Counted from the first letter of the stretch, positions 8,668 through 17,528 are shown. The stretch is 64,000 nt of DNA from CAVXTF01 sp963701375 (GCA_963701375.1 CAVOZT010000001.1:62001-126000); one strand, 5' to 3'. The notes: generated by a model from the letters alone, not told the origin. Made by a program: numbers and translations.

Positions 8668-9191
8668 TAGCCGATCCTCCTGCCGAAGTCGTTTCGCGAA
8701 AAGGCCCGTTCCTTCACGAGTGGGAGCAGGCGGGCCCTTGCCCGGTGCAGGAGAGTCTTTACGGTGCCCTCCTTGACGTTCAACGTCTCCGCGATCTCGT
8801 TCACCGACATGTCGAGCCGGTAGTGGAGCGCGACGACCTCGCGCTCTCGACGGGTGAGCTCGCTCATCGCCCGCACGAGGTCGACGCTGCTTGCGACCTG
8901 ATCCGCAAATTCCCTTTGAAGTGGCTCGAGCTGCCCGGCGAGGCTTCTGAGAGCCGCGCGTTCTCTGCCGAGGCGCCGGAAATGGCTCCTCGTGTGATTG
9001 AGAGCGACCGTCAACACCCAGGAGGACCAAATGTCGACCTCCGCCCCTGCCTTGGCCTTCTGCCAAGCCTTCAGGAGGGCTTCCTGTACGGCTTCCTCGG
9101 CAAGAACAGGATCTCCACAGATCAACGAGACTGCAGACGCCAGGCTCGAACGGTCAATCGTCTCGAGCCGCCTGAGCTGTTCGTCACCCAT
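8667..9191 (-). CDS. ECF RNA polymerase sigma factor
   Basis: The 174-residue protein has sigma region 2 (AEEAVQEALLKAWQKA) and region 4 (SELTRREREVVALHYRLD, then NEIAETLNVKEGTVKTLLHRAR), the DNA-binding helix-turn-helix for the -35 element. Length and order match group 4 (ECF) sigma factors. It would direct RNA polymerase to a regulon that probably includes its own operon. It is followed by its membrane partner with a one-base overlap. No anti-sigma factor with a ZAS motif is encoded here. Confidence 0.9.
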   Translation of the reverse strand: MGDEQLRRLETIDRSSLASAVSLICGDPVLAEEAVQEALLKAWQKAKAGAEVDIWSSWVLTVALNHTRSHFRRLGRERAALRSLAGQLEPLQREFADQVASSVDLVRAMSELTRREREVVALHYRLDMSVNEIAETLNVKEGTVKTLLHRARARLLPLVKERAFSRNDFGRRIG

Positions 9192-9294
9192 GTCGACCGC
9201 CCGAAACCTGCGTCACGGTCATAGGACGTCCGGTGCCCCTGGCGGGTTGACGGGTTTTTCCGAGAAGGCCGTTGTCCCGGAACTCGGTGGGTCC

Positions 9295-10221
9295 TCAGGC
9301 GGAGGTATTCGCGAAATGCGGCGCCAGGCTGGTCATCAATTCCCGCCTCTCTTCGGCGGTGATGGTGCTTGCTTCTGTCGTTCTCATGAACTCCGACACG
9401 ATCTGCACGAATTGGACAGGCTCCTCGGCGTGGGGGAAGTGACCGGCTCCCTCGATGATCTCGAGGCGGCTCCCGGGCATGGCCTCGTGTGCGGCCACCG
9501 CATGGCTAACCGGGATGATGTTGTCCCGGCCTCCCCAGACGATCAGCGTGGGCATCCGAGCGGTCAGGTAGAGGCGGTCCATAGCGTTCACGGACTGGCC
9601 GCCCGGATCCACCACGCCACGCAACGTGCGTGAGAAGGCCCTTCGGTTCTCGGATTCCACCAACGACGCGTAGGCCCTCCACATCTCGACTGCTCGAGCG
9701 TTCCTGAAGCCCGCCCTATGCAGGAGCCTGAAGAGCCCGTTGCCCAAGTCTCTTGCAAATGTCGGGAAGAGGACGGGGAATACGAACTCGACACCGGGAA
9801 CAGTGAGCAAGCGGAGAATCAAACTCACCTCGCGCCCGAGCCCACCGCTTCCGACCAGAACCAGCCGGTCACAATTCTCGGGGTATTGATATGCGAACTG
9901 CATCGCGACGCCACCGCCGAACGACTGACCGACAACCGTCGCTCGCTCGATTCCGAGCACGCTCAGCAGGTCGCGCAGTGTGCTCGCGTGTGCACCCAAC
10001 GAGTAGTCGCCCGGCGGTTTGTCCGATCTTCCGTGCCCGACCAGGTCCGGCGCGATGACCGTGTGGTCGCGAGCGAGCAGCTCTATTACGTCTTCCCAGG
10101 TCTTGGAGCTGCCCGCGATGCCGTGAACGAGCAGCAACGCAGGACCCGAACCCGCCTTGCGGAGATACAGGTCGTGACCGTGAATCCGAACGGCTGCCGG
10201 GATCGTCACCCGATCACCCAT
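9295..10221 (-). CDS. alpha/beta hydrolase
   Basis: The 308-residue protein is a typical alpha/beta hydrolase: oxyanion-hole LLLVHGIAGSSKTW, APDLVGHGRSDKP, nucleophile elbow VVGQSFGGGVAMQ (Ser), acidic residue near IVWGGRDNIIP, and catalytic His in IEGAGHFPHAEEP. Substrate is unknown; relatives include epoxide and ester hydrolases. ATG 10221 lies inside the last codons of the upstream metallo-hydrolase in another frame (16-base overlap), so the pair is translationally coupled. The uninterrupted frame joining both proteins is produced by a frame error in the upstream gene, not by a true fusion. Confidence 0.85.
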   Translation of the reverse strand: MGDRVTIPAAVRIHGHDLYLRKAGSGPALLLVHGIAGSSKTWEDVIELLARDHTVIAPDLVGHGRSDKPPGDYSLGAHASTLRDLLSVLGIERATVVGQSFGGGVAMQFAYQYPENCDRLVLVGSGGLGREVSLILRLLTVPGVEFVFPVLFPTFARDLGNGLFRLLHRAGFRNARAVEMWRAYASLVESENRRAFSRTLRGVVDPGGQSVNAMDRLYLTARMPTLIVWGGRDNIIPVSHAVAAHEAMPGSRLEIIEGAGHFPHAEEPVQFVQIVSEFMRTTEASTITAEERRELMTSLAPHFANTSA

Positions 10222-11022
10222 TGCCGTCGCCCTTCTGCCGGGAGCAACCGGCCGAATTGCATCCCCTCGAAGTGTGAGGCGGCCATCGGGACGTCCGTTC
10301 CCTCGTACTCGCGGGCGAGCGCTTCGCCGCGTCCTGCGAGCCAGGTCCGGATCGACATCGGAGAGCACCTCCCACTCGGGGTCGAGAAACTCGACCGGGC
10401 AGTGAGCCACGTCGCCGATCAGAAGGGCACGTTCGGACCCCGACGAGATCACTATCACGGTGCTACCCGGCGTGTGTCCGGGTGCCGCGGCGACGGTGAC
10501 TCCCGGCAGAATCGAGCCTTCTTCCCAGACGTCGAACCGCTCGACCACGGGTGCCAGAAGCTCCGCCTCCGTAGGAGCGCCCATCATCTCGGCAAGCGGC
10601 GTCTTGTCTGCTCCTCCGGATTCGATGAAGTACTCCCAGTCGGCACGAGAGCAACGGTAACTGGCGTTGACAAAAGTCGGTGCATCGCCGGTGACGGCCC
10701 AGCCGATGTGATCGAGGTGAAGATGCGTGAACACGACGTCACTCACGTCTGCCGGCGATATGCGGAGCTTCTCCAAGCTCTCCATGAATTTTCCCATCCC
10801 GAAGCTGTTACCCATCGGGCCGAGACCAACGTCTACCAGCGCGACCCGGTCTGCGGCGCCAAGGACGAGGAACCCCCCGATCTCCATCGGGACCATCCCG
10901 TTCTCGTCGAGGAACCGGCGGTGGGGAAGCCACTGCTCCTCGGTTGCGGGAAAAAGCATGCTCGGCGGGATGGCAGCACTGCCGTCCGTGACCGGAGTTA
11001 TCTCGATGTTGCCTACGTGCAC
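10206..11022 (-). CDS. MBL-fold metallo-hydrolase (apparent frameshift near 10327)
   Basis: From GTG 11022 (AGGAG seven bases upstream) the product has the metallo-beta-lactamase motifs THLHLDHIGW, AAPGHTPGST and LIGDVAHCPVEF, which bind two metals. After DVDPDLARRTR the frame switches: removing one G (CC on the + strand at 10327-10328) continues as GEALAREYEGTDVPMAASHFEG and ends at TGA 10206, giving about 271 residues with the final metal His (ASHFEG) that the family needs. Without this repair the frame runs into the alpha/beta hydrolase. Family members are lactonases, glyoxalase-II-like and similar enzymes; the substrate is unknown. Confidence 0.8.
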
Positions 11023-11084
11023 GGGCGGCTCCTGAGGAGGCAGGTCAACCGATCGTAACAACTGACTCCGGGCGAACTCTCTGC

Positions 11085-11513
11085 CTACGAGGGATAGACG
11101 ATGATGCAAAAGGGATGCCCAGCTAAATCGGCATACACGCGAAGCGGCTCTTCCGGGTCGTCGAACCGGTCGTAGAGCAACCGGCCCCCCAGCGACAAGA
11201 CACGCTCGTGTTGGGCTAAGAGGTCTTCCGTGGTGGGAACCGTCATGTCGAGGTGCAGCTGTTGCGGGATCGTGTCGTCGGGCCACGTGGATTCATACAG
11301 CTCGTCGACCTGCTGGAACGCAACGCTCGTGGTGCTGGTCGGGTGGTACAGAACGAGCCAGTCCTTGTCATCGCCTTCCTCCCGGTCCGTTACGGGCTCG
11401 TCCCCGTCGCGATATCGCATTCCCAGAAGTTGACGGTAGAACTCGGCGAGTGCACGAGGATCCAAGCAGTCCAGAACCACTTGTCTGATCTGCGGGAATG
11501 CTCCTCCAGTCAT
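11085..11513 (-). CDS. VOC family protein (glyoxalase-like)
   Basis: The 142-residue protein has a beta-alpha-beta-beta-beta vicinal oxygen chelate pattern: VVLDCLDPRALAEFYRQLLG, then QLHLDMTVPT and a C-terminal DLAGHPFCIIVYPS. The residues in LHLD and near the C-terminus are the usual metal-site positions, but this subgroup (bleomycin-resistance-like, often paired with SDRs) has unknown substrates. It overlaps the upstream SDR gene by four bases (ATGA), indicating an operon. Confidence 0.8.
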   Translation of the reverse strand: MTGGAFPQIRQVVLDCLDPRALAEFYRQLLGMRYRDGDEPVTDREEGDDKDWLVLYHPTSTTSVAFQQVDELYESTWPDDTIPQQLHLDMTVPTTEDLLAQHERVLSLGGRLLYDRFDDPEEPLRVYADLAGHPFCIIVYPS

Positions 11514-12256
11514 CTACCACCACTCACGTCGATGAGCGCCCCCGTGACGTAAGAAGCTTCGTCCGCACACAGCCATGTGATCGCGCTGGCTATCTCAGAA
11601 GGTCGGCCGGCTCGACCCATCGGTATCGAAGGCGCCAACCGCTCCAGTCGGTCCGGCTGACCTCCGCTCGCATGAATGGTGGTGTCGACCAGCCCTGGGC
11701 GCACGGCGTTGACCCGGATTCCTTCTTTGGCGACCTCGCGCGCGAGGCCCAGCGTCATGGTGTCGATTGCACCTTTGGAGGCGGCGTAGTCGACGTACTC
11801 ACCGGGACTGCCTAGCCGGGCGGCTGCCGAGGAGATGTTGACGATGGATCCGCCGTTACCTCCGTGGGAGGTCGACATCCGCCGAACGGCTTCGCGAGCG
11901 CACAGAAACGGGCCTATGACGTTGATTGCGAACATTCGCTCGACACGGCCTGACGGGTACTCGTCCACACGGGATTTTTGATCCACTATCCCCGCAGAGT
12001 TCACTAGGGCGCCCAATGGACCGAGCTCGTTGTCGACGCTCTTGAACAGATCAACCACGTCGTCCTCCGAAGAAACCTCAGCCTGTACAGCCATGGCTCT
12101 TCGACCGAGCGAGCGACACACCCGGACGACGGACTCAGCCGCGTCACCGTCAAGTCGGTACCCGACTGCGACGTCCCAGCCTTGAGCGGCCAGACAGGTC
12201 GCTGTGGCGGCGCCTATTCCCCGGCTCCCGCCGGTGACAACTGCGATCTTCCCCAC
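11510..12256 (-). CDS. SDR family oxidoreductase
   Basis: The 248-residue protein is a classical short-chain dehydrogenase: cofactor motif TGGSRGIG at residues 8-15, NSAG near residue 87, catalytic Ser (NISSAAAR) and the YAASK motif, and a C-terminal YVTGALIDVSGGR typical of FabG-like enzymes. Arg and Tyr after the first beta strand (GYRLDG) suggest NADPH use. The substrate is undetermined. Its stop overlaps the VOC start, so the two form one unit divergent from the PAS gene. Confidence 0.85.
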   Translation of the reverse strand: MGKIAVVTGGSRGIGAATATCLAAQGWDVAVGYRLDGDAAESVVRVCRSLGRRAMAVQAEVSSEDDVVDLFKSVDNELGPLGALVNSAGIVDQKSRVDEYPSGRVERMFAINVIGPFLCAREAVRRMSTSHGGNGGSIVNISSAAARLGSPGEYVDYAASKGAIDTMTLGLAREVAKEGIRVNAVRPGLVDTTIHASGGQPDRLERLAPSIPMGRAGRPSEIASAITWLCADEASYVTGALIDVSGGR

Positions 12257-12321
12257 ACCGTCACACTACGGGTGACTTCCCGTGCCGCCGAATAGCATGT
12301 CTCTGACAAGGGAGCTTGTAC

Positions 12322-13110
12322 ATGGGTGAACCGACTCCGCGCGGAAACGTGAAGGTTGGCGACGTCCCCCCGGAGGCTCTCCTGAGGGCTGTCATCGAGG
12401 TTTCCGATGACGCCATCATCACGCTGGGGGCGACCGGACTGATAACGACGTGGGCCGCGACCGCAGAGAGGCTGTTCGGTTTCCGAACCGGCGACGTTCT
12501 CGACCGCCCTCTCGAGTGCTTGTTTCCTGAGCATCTCCACGACGAGATCGGGTCGGTCGTGGGAAGGGCCTTGGCTGGGGAGCGGATCGACCATTTCGAA
12601 AGCGAGGTTGTGCGCAAAGACGGGATGCCCGTTCCCGTATGGCTTTCTCTGTGCCCGATCTTCGACACGTTCGACTCCGCCATCGCTGCTGCTGTGATCG
12701 CCAGAGACGTCACAGAGCAGCGACTTGCTCAAGCCTCTTTGGCCGAGGTCGAATCACGCCTCGAGGAAGGGGAGGCCTTGGCGCACGTCGGAAGCTGGCT
12801 CTGGGACCTGCGAACAGGCGCTGTGCAATGGAGCGGCGAGTTTCACCGGATCAACGGGGTGGACCCCATCGACTTCGACGGCACGTTCGAGTTCCACCTC
12901 GGTCTGATTCATCCCCAGGATCGCCAACAGGTCAGAGAGGCGATGGAGCATTCGGTGGAGTCAGGATCGCCATTCGAAGGCGAGTACAGGGTGATTCGTC
13001 CCGATGAGCAGATCCGTCTGCTGCGGGTACGCGCTCAGCCCACGATCGGATCGGCTGGAAAGGCGGTGGGTCTCCGCGGAATAGGTCAGGACGTGACCGA
13101 GATGCGATGA
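12322..13110 (+). CDS. PAS domain protein without output domain
   Basis: The 262-residue product contains two PAS domains: residues about 15-135 (AVIEVSDDAIITLG to VIARDVTEQR) and about 150-262 (GSWLWDLRTGAVQWSGEFHRI to GIGQDVTEMR), joined by a short coiled helix. It stops exactly where a histidine kinase, GGDEF or phosphatase domain would usually start, so it can sense but has no visible output. ATG 12322 has GGGAG eight bases upstream. It may work as a stand-alone sensor or competitor subunit. A shift hiding an output domain is unlikely because the next 26 bases lead into a convergent gene. Confidence 0.75.
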   Translation: MGEPTPRGNVKVGDVPPEALLRAVIEVSDDAIITLGATGLITTWAATAERLFGFRTGDVLDRPLECLFPEHLHDEIGSVVGRALAGERIDHFESEVVRKDGMPVPVWLSLCPIFDTFDSAIAAAVIARDVTEQRLAQASLAEVESRLEEGEALAHVGSWLWDLRTGAVQWSGEFHRINGVDPIDFDGTFEFHLGLIHPQDRQQVREAMEHSVESGSPFEGEYRVIRPDEQIRLLRVRAQPTIGSAGKAVGLRGIGQDVTEMR

Positions 13111-13136
13111 AGGAATCGTGGCCCGGGTGTTGCGTG

Positions 13137-13391
13137 TCAGTCGTGCCCGACGAGGTGCCTGACCGTCGCCACCAGGTCTCCACCAATGTCGGGTATGTGC
13201 TGATCGCCGTCGACGATGGTCGCAATTTCACGAAGGGTGCTTCCAACCTGGGCACGCGCAGCTGACACCACGTCTGCGAACTCCTCGGTATTACACAGCA
13301 ACTTGAGCGACCGACCTAACCGGTCCAGATCCTTCCCGCCGGTTTTTGCTCCGATCAGGTAACCGGCTGCCAATGCGAAGAGGGTCTTCAT
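13137..13391 (-). CDS. small YtxH-like protein
   Basis: The 84-residue protein begins MKTLFALAAGYLIGAKTGG, a short membrane-type helix with a GYLIGAKTG signature, followed by an amphipathic region. This resembles small YtxH-like proteins. A similar protein (GVVVGYALGTRAG) is encoded at 22645 in the hydrogenase operon, so the two may be distant paralogues. Its ATG overlaps the PadR-YceI stop (ATGA), so they are co-transcribed. Function is unknown. Confidence 0.6.
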   Translation of the reverse strand: MKTLFALAAGYLIGAKTGGKDLDRLGRSLKLLCNTEEFADVVSAARAQVGSTLREIATIVDGDQHIPDIGGDLVATVRHLVGHD

Positions 13392-14488
13392 TGGGCCTCC
13401 TCGAGTTCAGCTTCAGCGTGGAGATGCACTCGAACATCCGGGTAGATCCGGAACATGAGCACGGTGGGCGAAGGTATGGCGTAGTCGCGGATATCGAAGA
13501 CCTGCTCACCGGTGATGACGAGCCGTCGGTCCGACAAGGTGTGTATATCGACTGTGCCCTGGGCGGGCTTCGTCACACCGTGGAACGTGAGCTCGCCCTT
13601 GAGCCCGTAGCGTGAGCCGGGACCGCTCGCGGTGCACTCCTTCAGTTCGACCCTGGCCGAAGGGAAGCGGCGTGCGTCAATGCGCCGAAGCAGCTCTGCG
13701 TCGTAAAGATCGTTACCGGATCTGAGGTCCGAAACATCTATCTCGAGATTTCCCGACGGAGAGACCTCCGTAAGCAGCACCCCGTCTACGACGGTGGCCT
13801 CGATGGAACCCGTGATCCCGATGGCACCGAAGCTGAGGGGGCCAACGGTGGATCGGACCTCGATGAGGACGACCGAACGTTCGGGTATCAGATGGAAGTG
13901 CTTCGGCTTCGTCCGATTCATGGATGTTCCTGCGCGCGATCCGCTCTTGGTTTCGTTTCCGTCTTGCTGTGGCGTCGACTCGGGTTTCGGGCAGCGAGCG
14001 TCAGCTTCCAAGAGGGCAGAGGCCCTACGGTTGGCCGAAGTCGAAGACACGGGGGACCAACCGGCGCCCAACGCCGACGCCCAGCCGCCTTCGACCTCGG
14101 CGAGTACCGAGTCAGTTGTCCCGGTCGCCTGGTAACGGCGAAGGACCTGCCCGAGGTAGTCGTGCTCCTGCTTGATCACGCCCATCCAGACCCGCAGGAC
14201 CTGCTCTCCTTTTGGCGTGACTCGGTAAACCCTTCGCGATTGGCCCGCCGTCGGGCTCTGAGACGACACCCAGACGAGCTCGTCTCGCTCGAGTTGCGCA
14301 AGAGCGCGGTACACGGCCGGTCGATCGACGTGGCCGAAGCGGAGCTCGTTGAGCCGGGGCACGAGGCCGTACCCGTAGCCGGGTCGCTCCGACAACAGAA
14401 GAAGGATCGCAGGCAGGATGAACCGCCGAGGTGGTGCGAGTTCGAAACGCGAGGTCGTCTCGCCGGTCGCTGTAGCGGTGCCTTCCAT
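13388..14488 (-). CDS. PadR-type regulator fused to a YceI domain
   Basis: From ATG 14488 (GGAGGT seven bases upstream) the 366-residue protein has an N-terminal PadR winged helix (about residues 15-115: FILPAILLLLSERPGYGYGL, VDRPAVYRALAQLERDELV, RRVYRVTPKGEQVL), a polar linker, and a C-terminal YceI domain (about 195-366: FHLIPERSVVLIEVRSTVG, LRSGNDLYDAELLRRIDARRFP, GVTKPAQGTVDIHT). PadR proteins are usually repressors; YceI is a lipocalin-like barrel that binds polyisoprenoids or other lipids. A cytoplasmic YceI fused to a DNA-binding domain could be a ligand sensor. The gene is divergent from the hydrogenase operon, which contains a second YceI gene. No stop or frame change separates the domains. 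Confidence 0.8.
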   Translation of the reverse strand: MEGTATATGETTSRFELAPPRRFILPAILLLLSERPGYGYGLVPRLNELRFGHVDRPAVYRALAQLERDELVWVSSQSPTAGQSRRVYRVTPKGEQVLRVWMGVIKQEHDYLGQVLRRYQATGTTDSVLAEVEGGWASALGAGWSPVSSTSANRRASALLEADARCPKPESTPQQDGNETKSGSRAGTSMNRTKPKHFHLIPERSVVLIEVRSTVGPLSFGAIGITGSIEATVVDGVLLTEVSPSGNLEIDVSDLRSGNDLYDAELLRRIDARRFPSARVELKECTASGPGSRYGLKGELTFHGVTKPAQGTVDIHTLSDRRLVITGEQVFDIRDYAIPSPTVLMFRIYPDVRVHLHAEAELEEAQ

Positions 14489-14571
14489 GTGCAACACCTC
14501 CGCCCTTTTACTCCCCGTTTCCTGCAGTGTCAACGCGTCTTTAAGGGGTCCCACTCCGCCTCCGACTGGCC

Positions 14572-14595
14572 AAATGATGCAAAAGACACTCATTT
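14572..14595. promoter_or_regulatory. inverted repeat AAATGA-N12-TCATTT, candidate operator
   Basis: Perfect six-base arms AAATGA (14572-14577) and TCATTT (14590-14595) flank a 12-base spacer in the intergenic region between the divergent padR-yceI and hydrogenase genes. Dyadic sites of this size suit PadR dimers. The right arm touches a candidate -35 box for the hydrogenase operon. Binding by the PadR-YceI protein is inference only. Confidence 0.4.
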
Positions 14596-14622
14596 ACGGA
14601 GAGTCCGGTGCCGCGGTATCAG
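14593..14622 (+). promoter_or_regulatory. candidate promoter of the hydrogenase operon
   Basis: TTTACG (14593-14598) and TATCAG (14617-14622) are separated by 18 bases, each matching four of six positions of the sigma-70-type consensus. A start near 14629 would give a leader of about 40 bases before GTG 14672, whose ribosome site is GGGGAGG. The boxes are weak, and high-GC actinobacterial promoters are hard to call by eye. Confidence 0.3.
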
Positions 14623-14671
14623 TAGATAGAGCCGCCTGACCAGGCGCGAGCTCAAGAGGGGAGGAACCGCG

Positions 14672-15727
14672 GTGACGGCAACCGAAGCGCCGCCCGACGA
14701 GGCGGTTGTCCACGTCCTTTGGATCAATGCCGGGCTCAGTTGCGACGGGGACTCCGTCGCTCTGACTGCGGCTACCCAGCCCAGCATCGAAGAGATCGCC
14801 CTGGGCGCGCTCCCGGGGCTGCCGAAGATAGCGGTCCACTGGCCGCTGATCGACTTCGAGTGCGGACCCGTGGGGGGTGCGGACGACTTCATCGAGTGGT
14901 TCTTCAAGGCGGACCGGGGCGAGCTCGAGCCCTTCGTCCTCGTTGTCGAGGGTTCGATCCCGAACGAAGCCATCAAGCGCGAGGGCTATTGGTGCGGCTT
15001 CGGGAACAACCCGGAGACCGATCAGCCGATGACCACGAGCGAGTGGCTCGACCGGTTGGCTCCTAAGGCGCTAGTGGTGCTCGCTGCCGGCACCTGTGCG
15101 TGCTACGGCGGCATACACGCCATGGCCGGTAACCCGACCGGCGCAATGGGTGTGCCTGACTACCTGGGGTGGGGTTGGAAGTCGAAAGCAGGGATCCCGA
15201 TCGTGTGCGTGCCGGGGTGTCCCACCCACCCTGACAACCTTTCCGAGACGATCCTCTACCTTCTGTACCAGGCGACCGGGCAGGCGCCGATGATCCCGCT
15301 AGACGACTCTCTTCGTCCTCAATGGTTGTTCGGCAGGACGGTGCACGAGGGCTGCGACCGGGCTGGCTATTACGAACAAGGTGACTTTGCCAGCGAATAC
15401 GGGTCGCCGAAGTGCATCGTGAAGCTCGGCTGCTGGGGTCCGGTGGTGAAGTGCAACGTTCCCAAGCGCGGTTGGGTGAACGGTGTCGGGGGGTGCCCCA
15501 ACGTCGGGGGCATCTGCATCGGCTGCACGATGCCCGGGTTCCCCGACAAGTTCATGCCGTTCATGGACGAGCCGCCAGGCGCAAGGGTTTCGACTATTGC
15601 CAGCGGTCTCTACGGGTCGGTCATAAGGGGGCTGCGACGGATCACGGAGAAGACGATCGACGAAGAGCCGAAATGGCGAACTCCCGGCAGGGAGCTCACG
15701 ACCGGCTACAAGAGTTCGTGGAGGTAG
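14672..15727 (+). CDS. hhyS: group 1h [NiFe]-hydrogenase small subunit
   Basis: The 351-residue protein carries the electron-relay iron-sulfur clusters of an uptake hydrogenase that oxidises H2, in this clade at atmospheric levels. The proximal-cluster motif is SCDGDS (C24, D27) instead of the usual CxxC; an Asp ligand at this position is known from actinobacterial-type group 1h enzymes. Further ligands are in AAGTCACYGG, VPGCPTHP, and the C-terminal stretch HEGCDRAG, KLGCWGPVVKCNVPKRGW and GGICIGCTMPGFPD for the medial and distal clusters. There is no Tat signal and no C-terminal membrane helix, again typical of this group. GTG 14672 has a strong ribosome site; the large-subunit ATG follows four bases after the stop. 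Confidence 0.95.
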   Translation: MTATEAPPDEAVVHVLWINAGLSCDGDSVALTAATQPSIEEIALGALPGLPKIAVHWPLIDFECGPVGGADDFIEWFFKADRGELEPFVLVVEGSIPNEAIKREGYWCGFGNNPETDQPMTTSEWLDRLAPKALVVLAAGTCACYGGIHAMAGNPTGAMGVPDYLGWGWKSKAGIPIVCVPGCPTHPDNLSETILYLLYQATGQAPMIPLDDSLRPQWLFGRTVHEGCDRAGYYEQGDFASEYGSPKCIVKLGCWGPVVKCNVPKRGWVNGVGGCPNVGGICIGCTMPGFPDKFMPFMDEPPGARVSTIASGLYGSVIRGLRRITEKTIDEEPKWRTPGRELTTGYKSSWR

Positions 15728-15731
15728 AGAG

Positions 15732-17516
15732 ATGGCCAAACAACGGACAAAGGACGCGAACGGCCTTGTCGAGATGGCGTGGGATCCGATCACACGGATC
15801 GTGGGAAGCCTGGGTATCTACACGAAGATCGACTTCGGCAAAGGCAAGGTCGCGGAGTGTCACAGCACATCGTCGATCTTCCGCGGATACAGCATCTTCA
15901 TGAAGGGCAAGGACCCACGCGATGCGCACTTCATCACCAGCCGTATCTGCGGCATATGCGGTGACAACCACGCGACCTGCTCGTGTTATGCGCAGAACAT
16001 GGCCTACGCCGTGCGACCGCCCGCACTGGGCGAGCAGATAGTCAACCTTGGCGAGGCCGCCGAGTACATGTTCGACCACAACATCTTTCAGGAGAACCTG
16101 GTTGGGGTCGACTTCTGCGAGAGGATGGTTGCCGAGACGAATCCGGGAGTTCTCGAGCAGGCCAACCGGACCGAGTCTCCCCACGCCGACGCTCACGGAT
16201 ATAAGACGATCGGCGACATCATGCGTTCGCTCAACCCGTTCTCCGGTGAGTTCTACCGCGAGGCGCTGCAGGTGAGCCGTTACACCCGAGAGATGTTCTG
16301 CCTGATGGAAGGCCGTCACGTCCATCCGTCCACTCTTTATCCAGGTGGGGTCGGGACGACCGCCACGATTCAATTGTTCACCGACTACTACATACGGCTC
16401 ATGCGCTACGTCGAGTTCATGAAGAGAGTCGTGCCCATGCACGACGACTTGTTCGATTTCTTCTACCAGGCGATGCCCGGATACGAGGAGGTCGGTAGAC
16501 GTCGCATCCTGCTCGGATGCTGGGGCGCCTTCCAAGACCCCGCCGTTTGCAACTTCGACTACCGCGACATGACCAAATGGGGACGCGCCATGGGCGTGAC
16601 GCCTGGTGTCGTGGTCGACGGCAAGCTCGTGACCAACGACCTCGTAGTCATAAACCTCGGAATCCGGATCCTGCTCGGCCATTCGTTCTACGACGATTGG
16701 GAACAACAGGAGATGTTCGTCACTCACGATCCCTTGGGCAACCCGGTGGATCGGCGCCATCCCTGGAACCAGCACACCAACCCTCAGCCGCAGAAGCGTG
16801 ACTTCGACGGCAACTACAGCTGGGTGATGTCACCTCGATGGTTCGACGGCAAGGACCATCTAGCCCTCGACACGGGCGGTGGGCCGTTGGCCAGGTTGTG
16901 GGCGACCGCCTTGTCGGGTCTGGTCGACACGGACCATTTGAAGGCCACCGGCACGAGCGTCCAGATCCACTTGCCGAAGACAGCGCTCAAGCCAGAGGTG
17001 AGCTTGGAGTGGAAGATCCCGCAGTGGTCCAACACCATCGAGCGTGACAGGGCGCGCACGTACTTCCAGGCTTATGCGGCCGCGGCTGCATTAGATTTCA
17101 TCGAGAAGGCACTGGCAGACGTGCGGGCGGGCAACACCAAGACGTGGGAGCCGTTCGAAGTTCCCGACGAAGGGATCGGCTGCGGGTTCACAGAAGCCGT
17201 ACGAGGTGTCCTGTCCCACCACATGGTCATAAGAGGCGGCAAGATCGCCAACTACCACCCGTATCCGCCCACGCCGTGGAACGCGAACCCGCGCGACAGC
17301 TTCGGAACTCCGGGCCCGTACGAGGACGCTGTCATCGACTCTCCCATATTCGAGGAGAACGACGAGGAACACTTCAAAGGGATCGACATCATGAGGTCGG
17401 TTCGCAGTTTCGATCCGTGCCTGCCTTGCGGGGTGCACATGTACCTCGGCAAGGGCAAGGTGCTGAAGAAGCTGCACTCGCCGACCCAGATTGCCAATCC
17501 CGAATTGGCCGGCTGA
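15732..17516 (+). CDS. hhyL: group 1h [NiFe]-hydrogenase large subunit
   Basis: The 594-residue protein holds the NiFe(CN)2CO active site. Ligand motifs are RICGICGDNH (C73, C76, with H80) and DPCLPCGVH (C563, C566, H569). After H569 comes a 25-residue tail that the maturation protease would remove after nickel insertion. The N-terminal DPITRIVGSLGIY and the large-subunit internal motifs are normal for group 1h. The ribosome site is GGAGGT in the last codons of hhyS. It forms the catalytic dimer with HhyS; electrons probably enter the respiratory chain through an unidentified acceptor, since no cytochrome b subunit is encoded nearby. Confidence 0.96.
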   Translation: MAKQRTKDANGLVEMAWDPITRIVGSLGIYTKIDFGKGKVAECHSTSSIFRGYSIFMKGKDPRDAHFITSRICGICGDNHATCSCYAQNMAYAVRPPALGEQIVNLGEAAEYMFDHNIFQENLVGVDFCERMVAETNPGVLEQANRTESPHADAHGYKTIGDIMRSLNPFSGEFYREALQVSRYTREMFCLMEGRHVHPSTLYPGGVGTTATIQLFTDYYIRLMRYVEFMKRVVPMHDDLFDFFYQAMPGYEEVGRRRILLGCWGAFQDPAVCNFDYRDMTKWGRAMGVTPGVVVDGKLVTNDLVVINLGIRILLGHSFYDDWEQQEMFVTHDPLGNPVDRRHPWNQHTNPQPQKRDFDGNYSWVMSPRWFDGKDHLALDTGGGPLARLWATALSGLVDTDHLKATGTSVQIHLPKTALKPEVSLEWKIPQWSNTIERDRARTYFQAYAAAAALDFIEKALADVRAGNTKTWEPFEVPDEGIGCGFTEAVRGVLSHHMVIRGGKIANYHPYPPTPWNANPRDSFGTPGPYEDAVIDSPIFEENDEEHFKGIDIMRSVRSFDPCLPCGVHMYLGKGKVLKKLHSPTQIANPELAG

Positions 17517-17528
17517 GGCCGGCGCACG

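Noticed and set aside
8668..9066. N-terminal extension of the DUF4232 protein
   Set aside because: It lies wholly within the ECF sigma gene in another frame.
9718..11058. 446-codon + strand frame
   Set aside because: Shadow of the metallo-hydrolase and alpha/beta hydrolase genes.
9295..11286. Apparent single protein joining the MBL-fold enzyme and the alpha/beta hydrolase
   Set aside because: The join is produced by one extra base near 10327. The proper metallo-hydrolase C-terminus lies in another frame and ends with its own stop.
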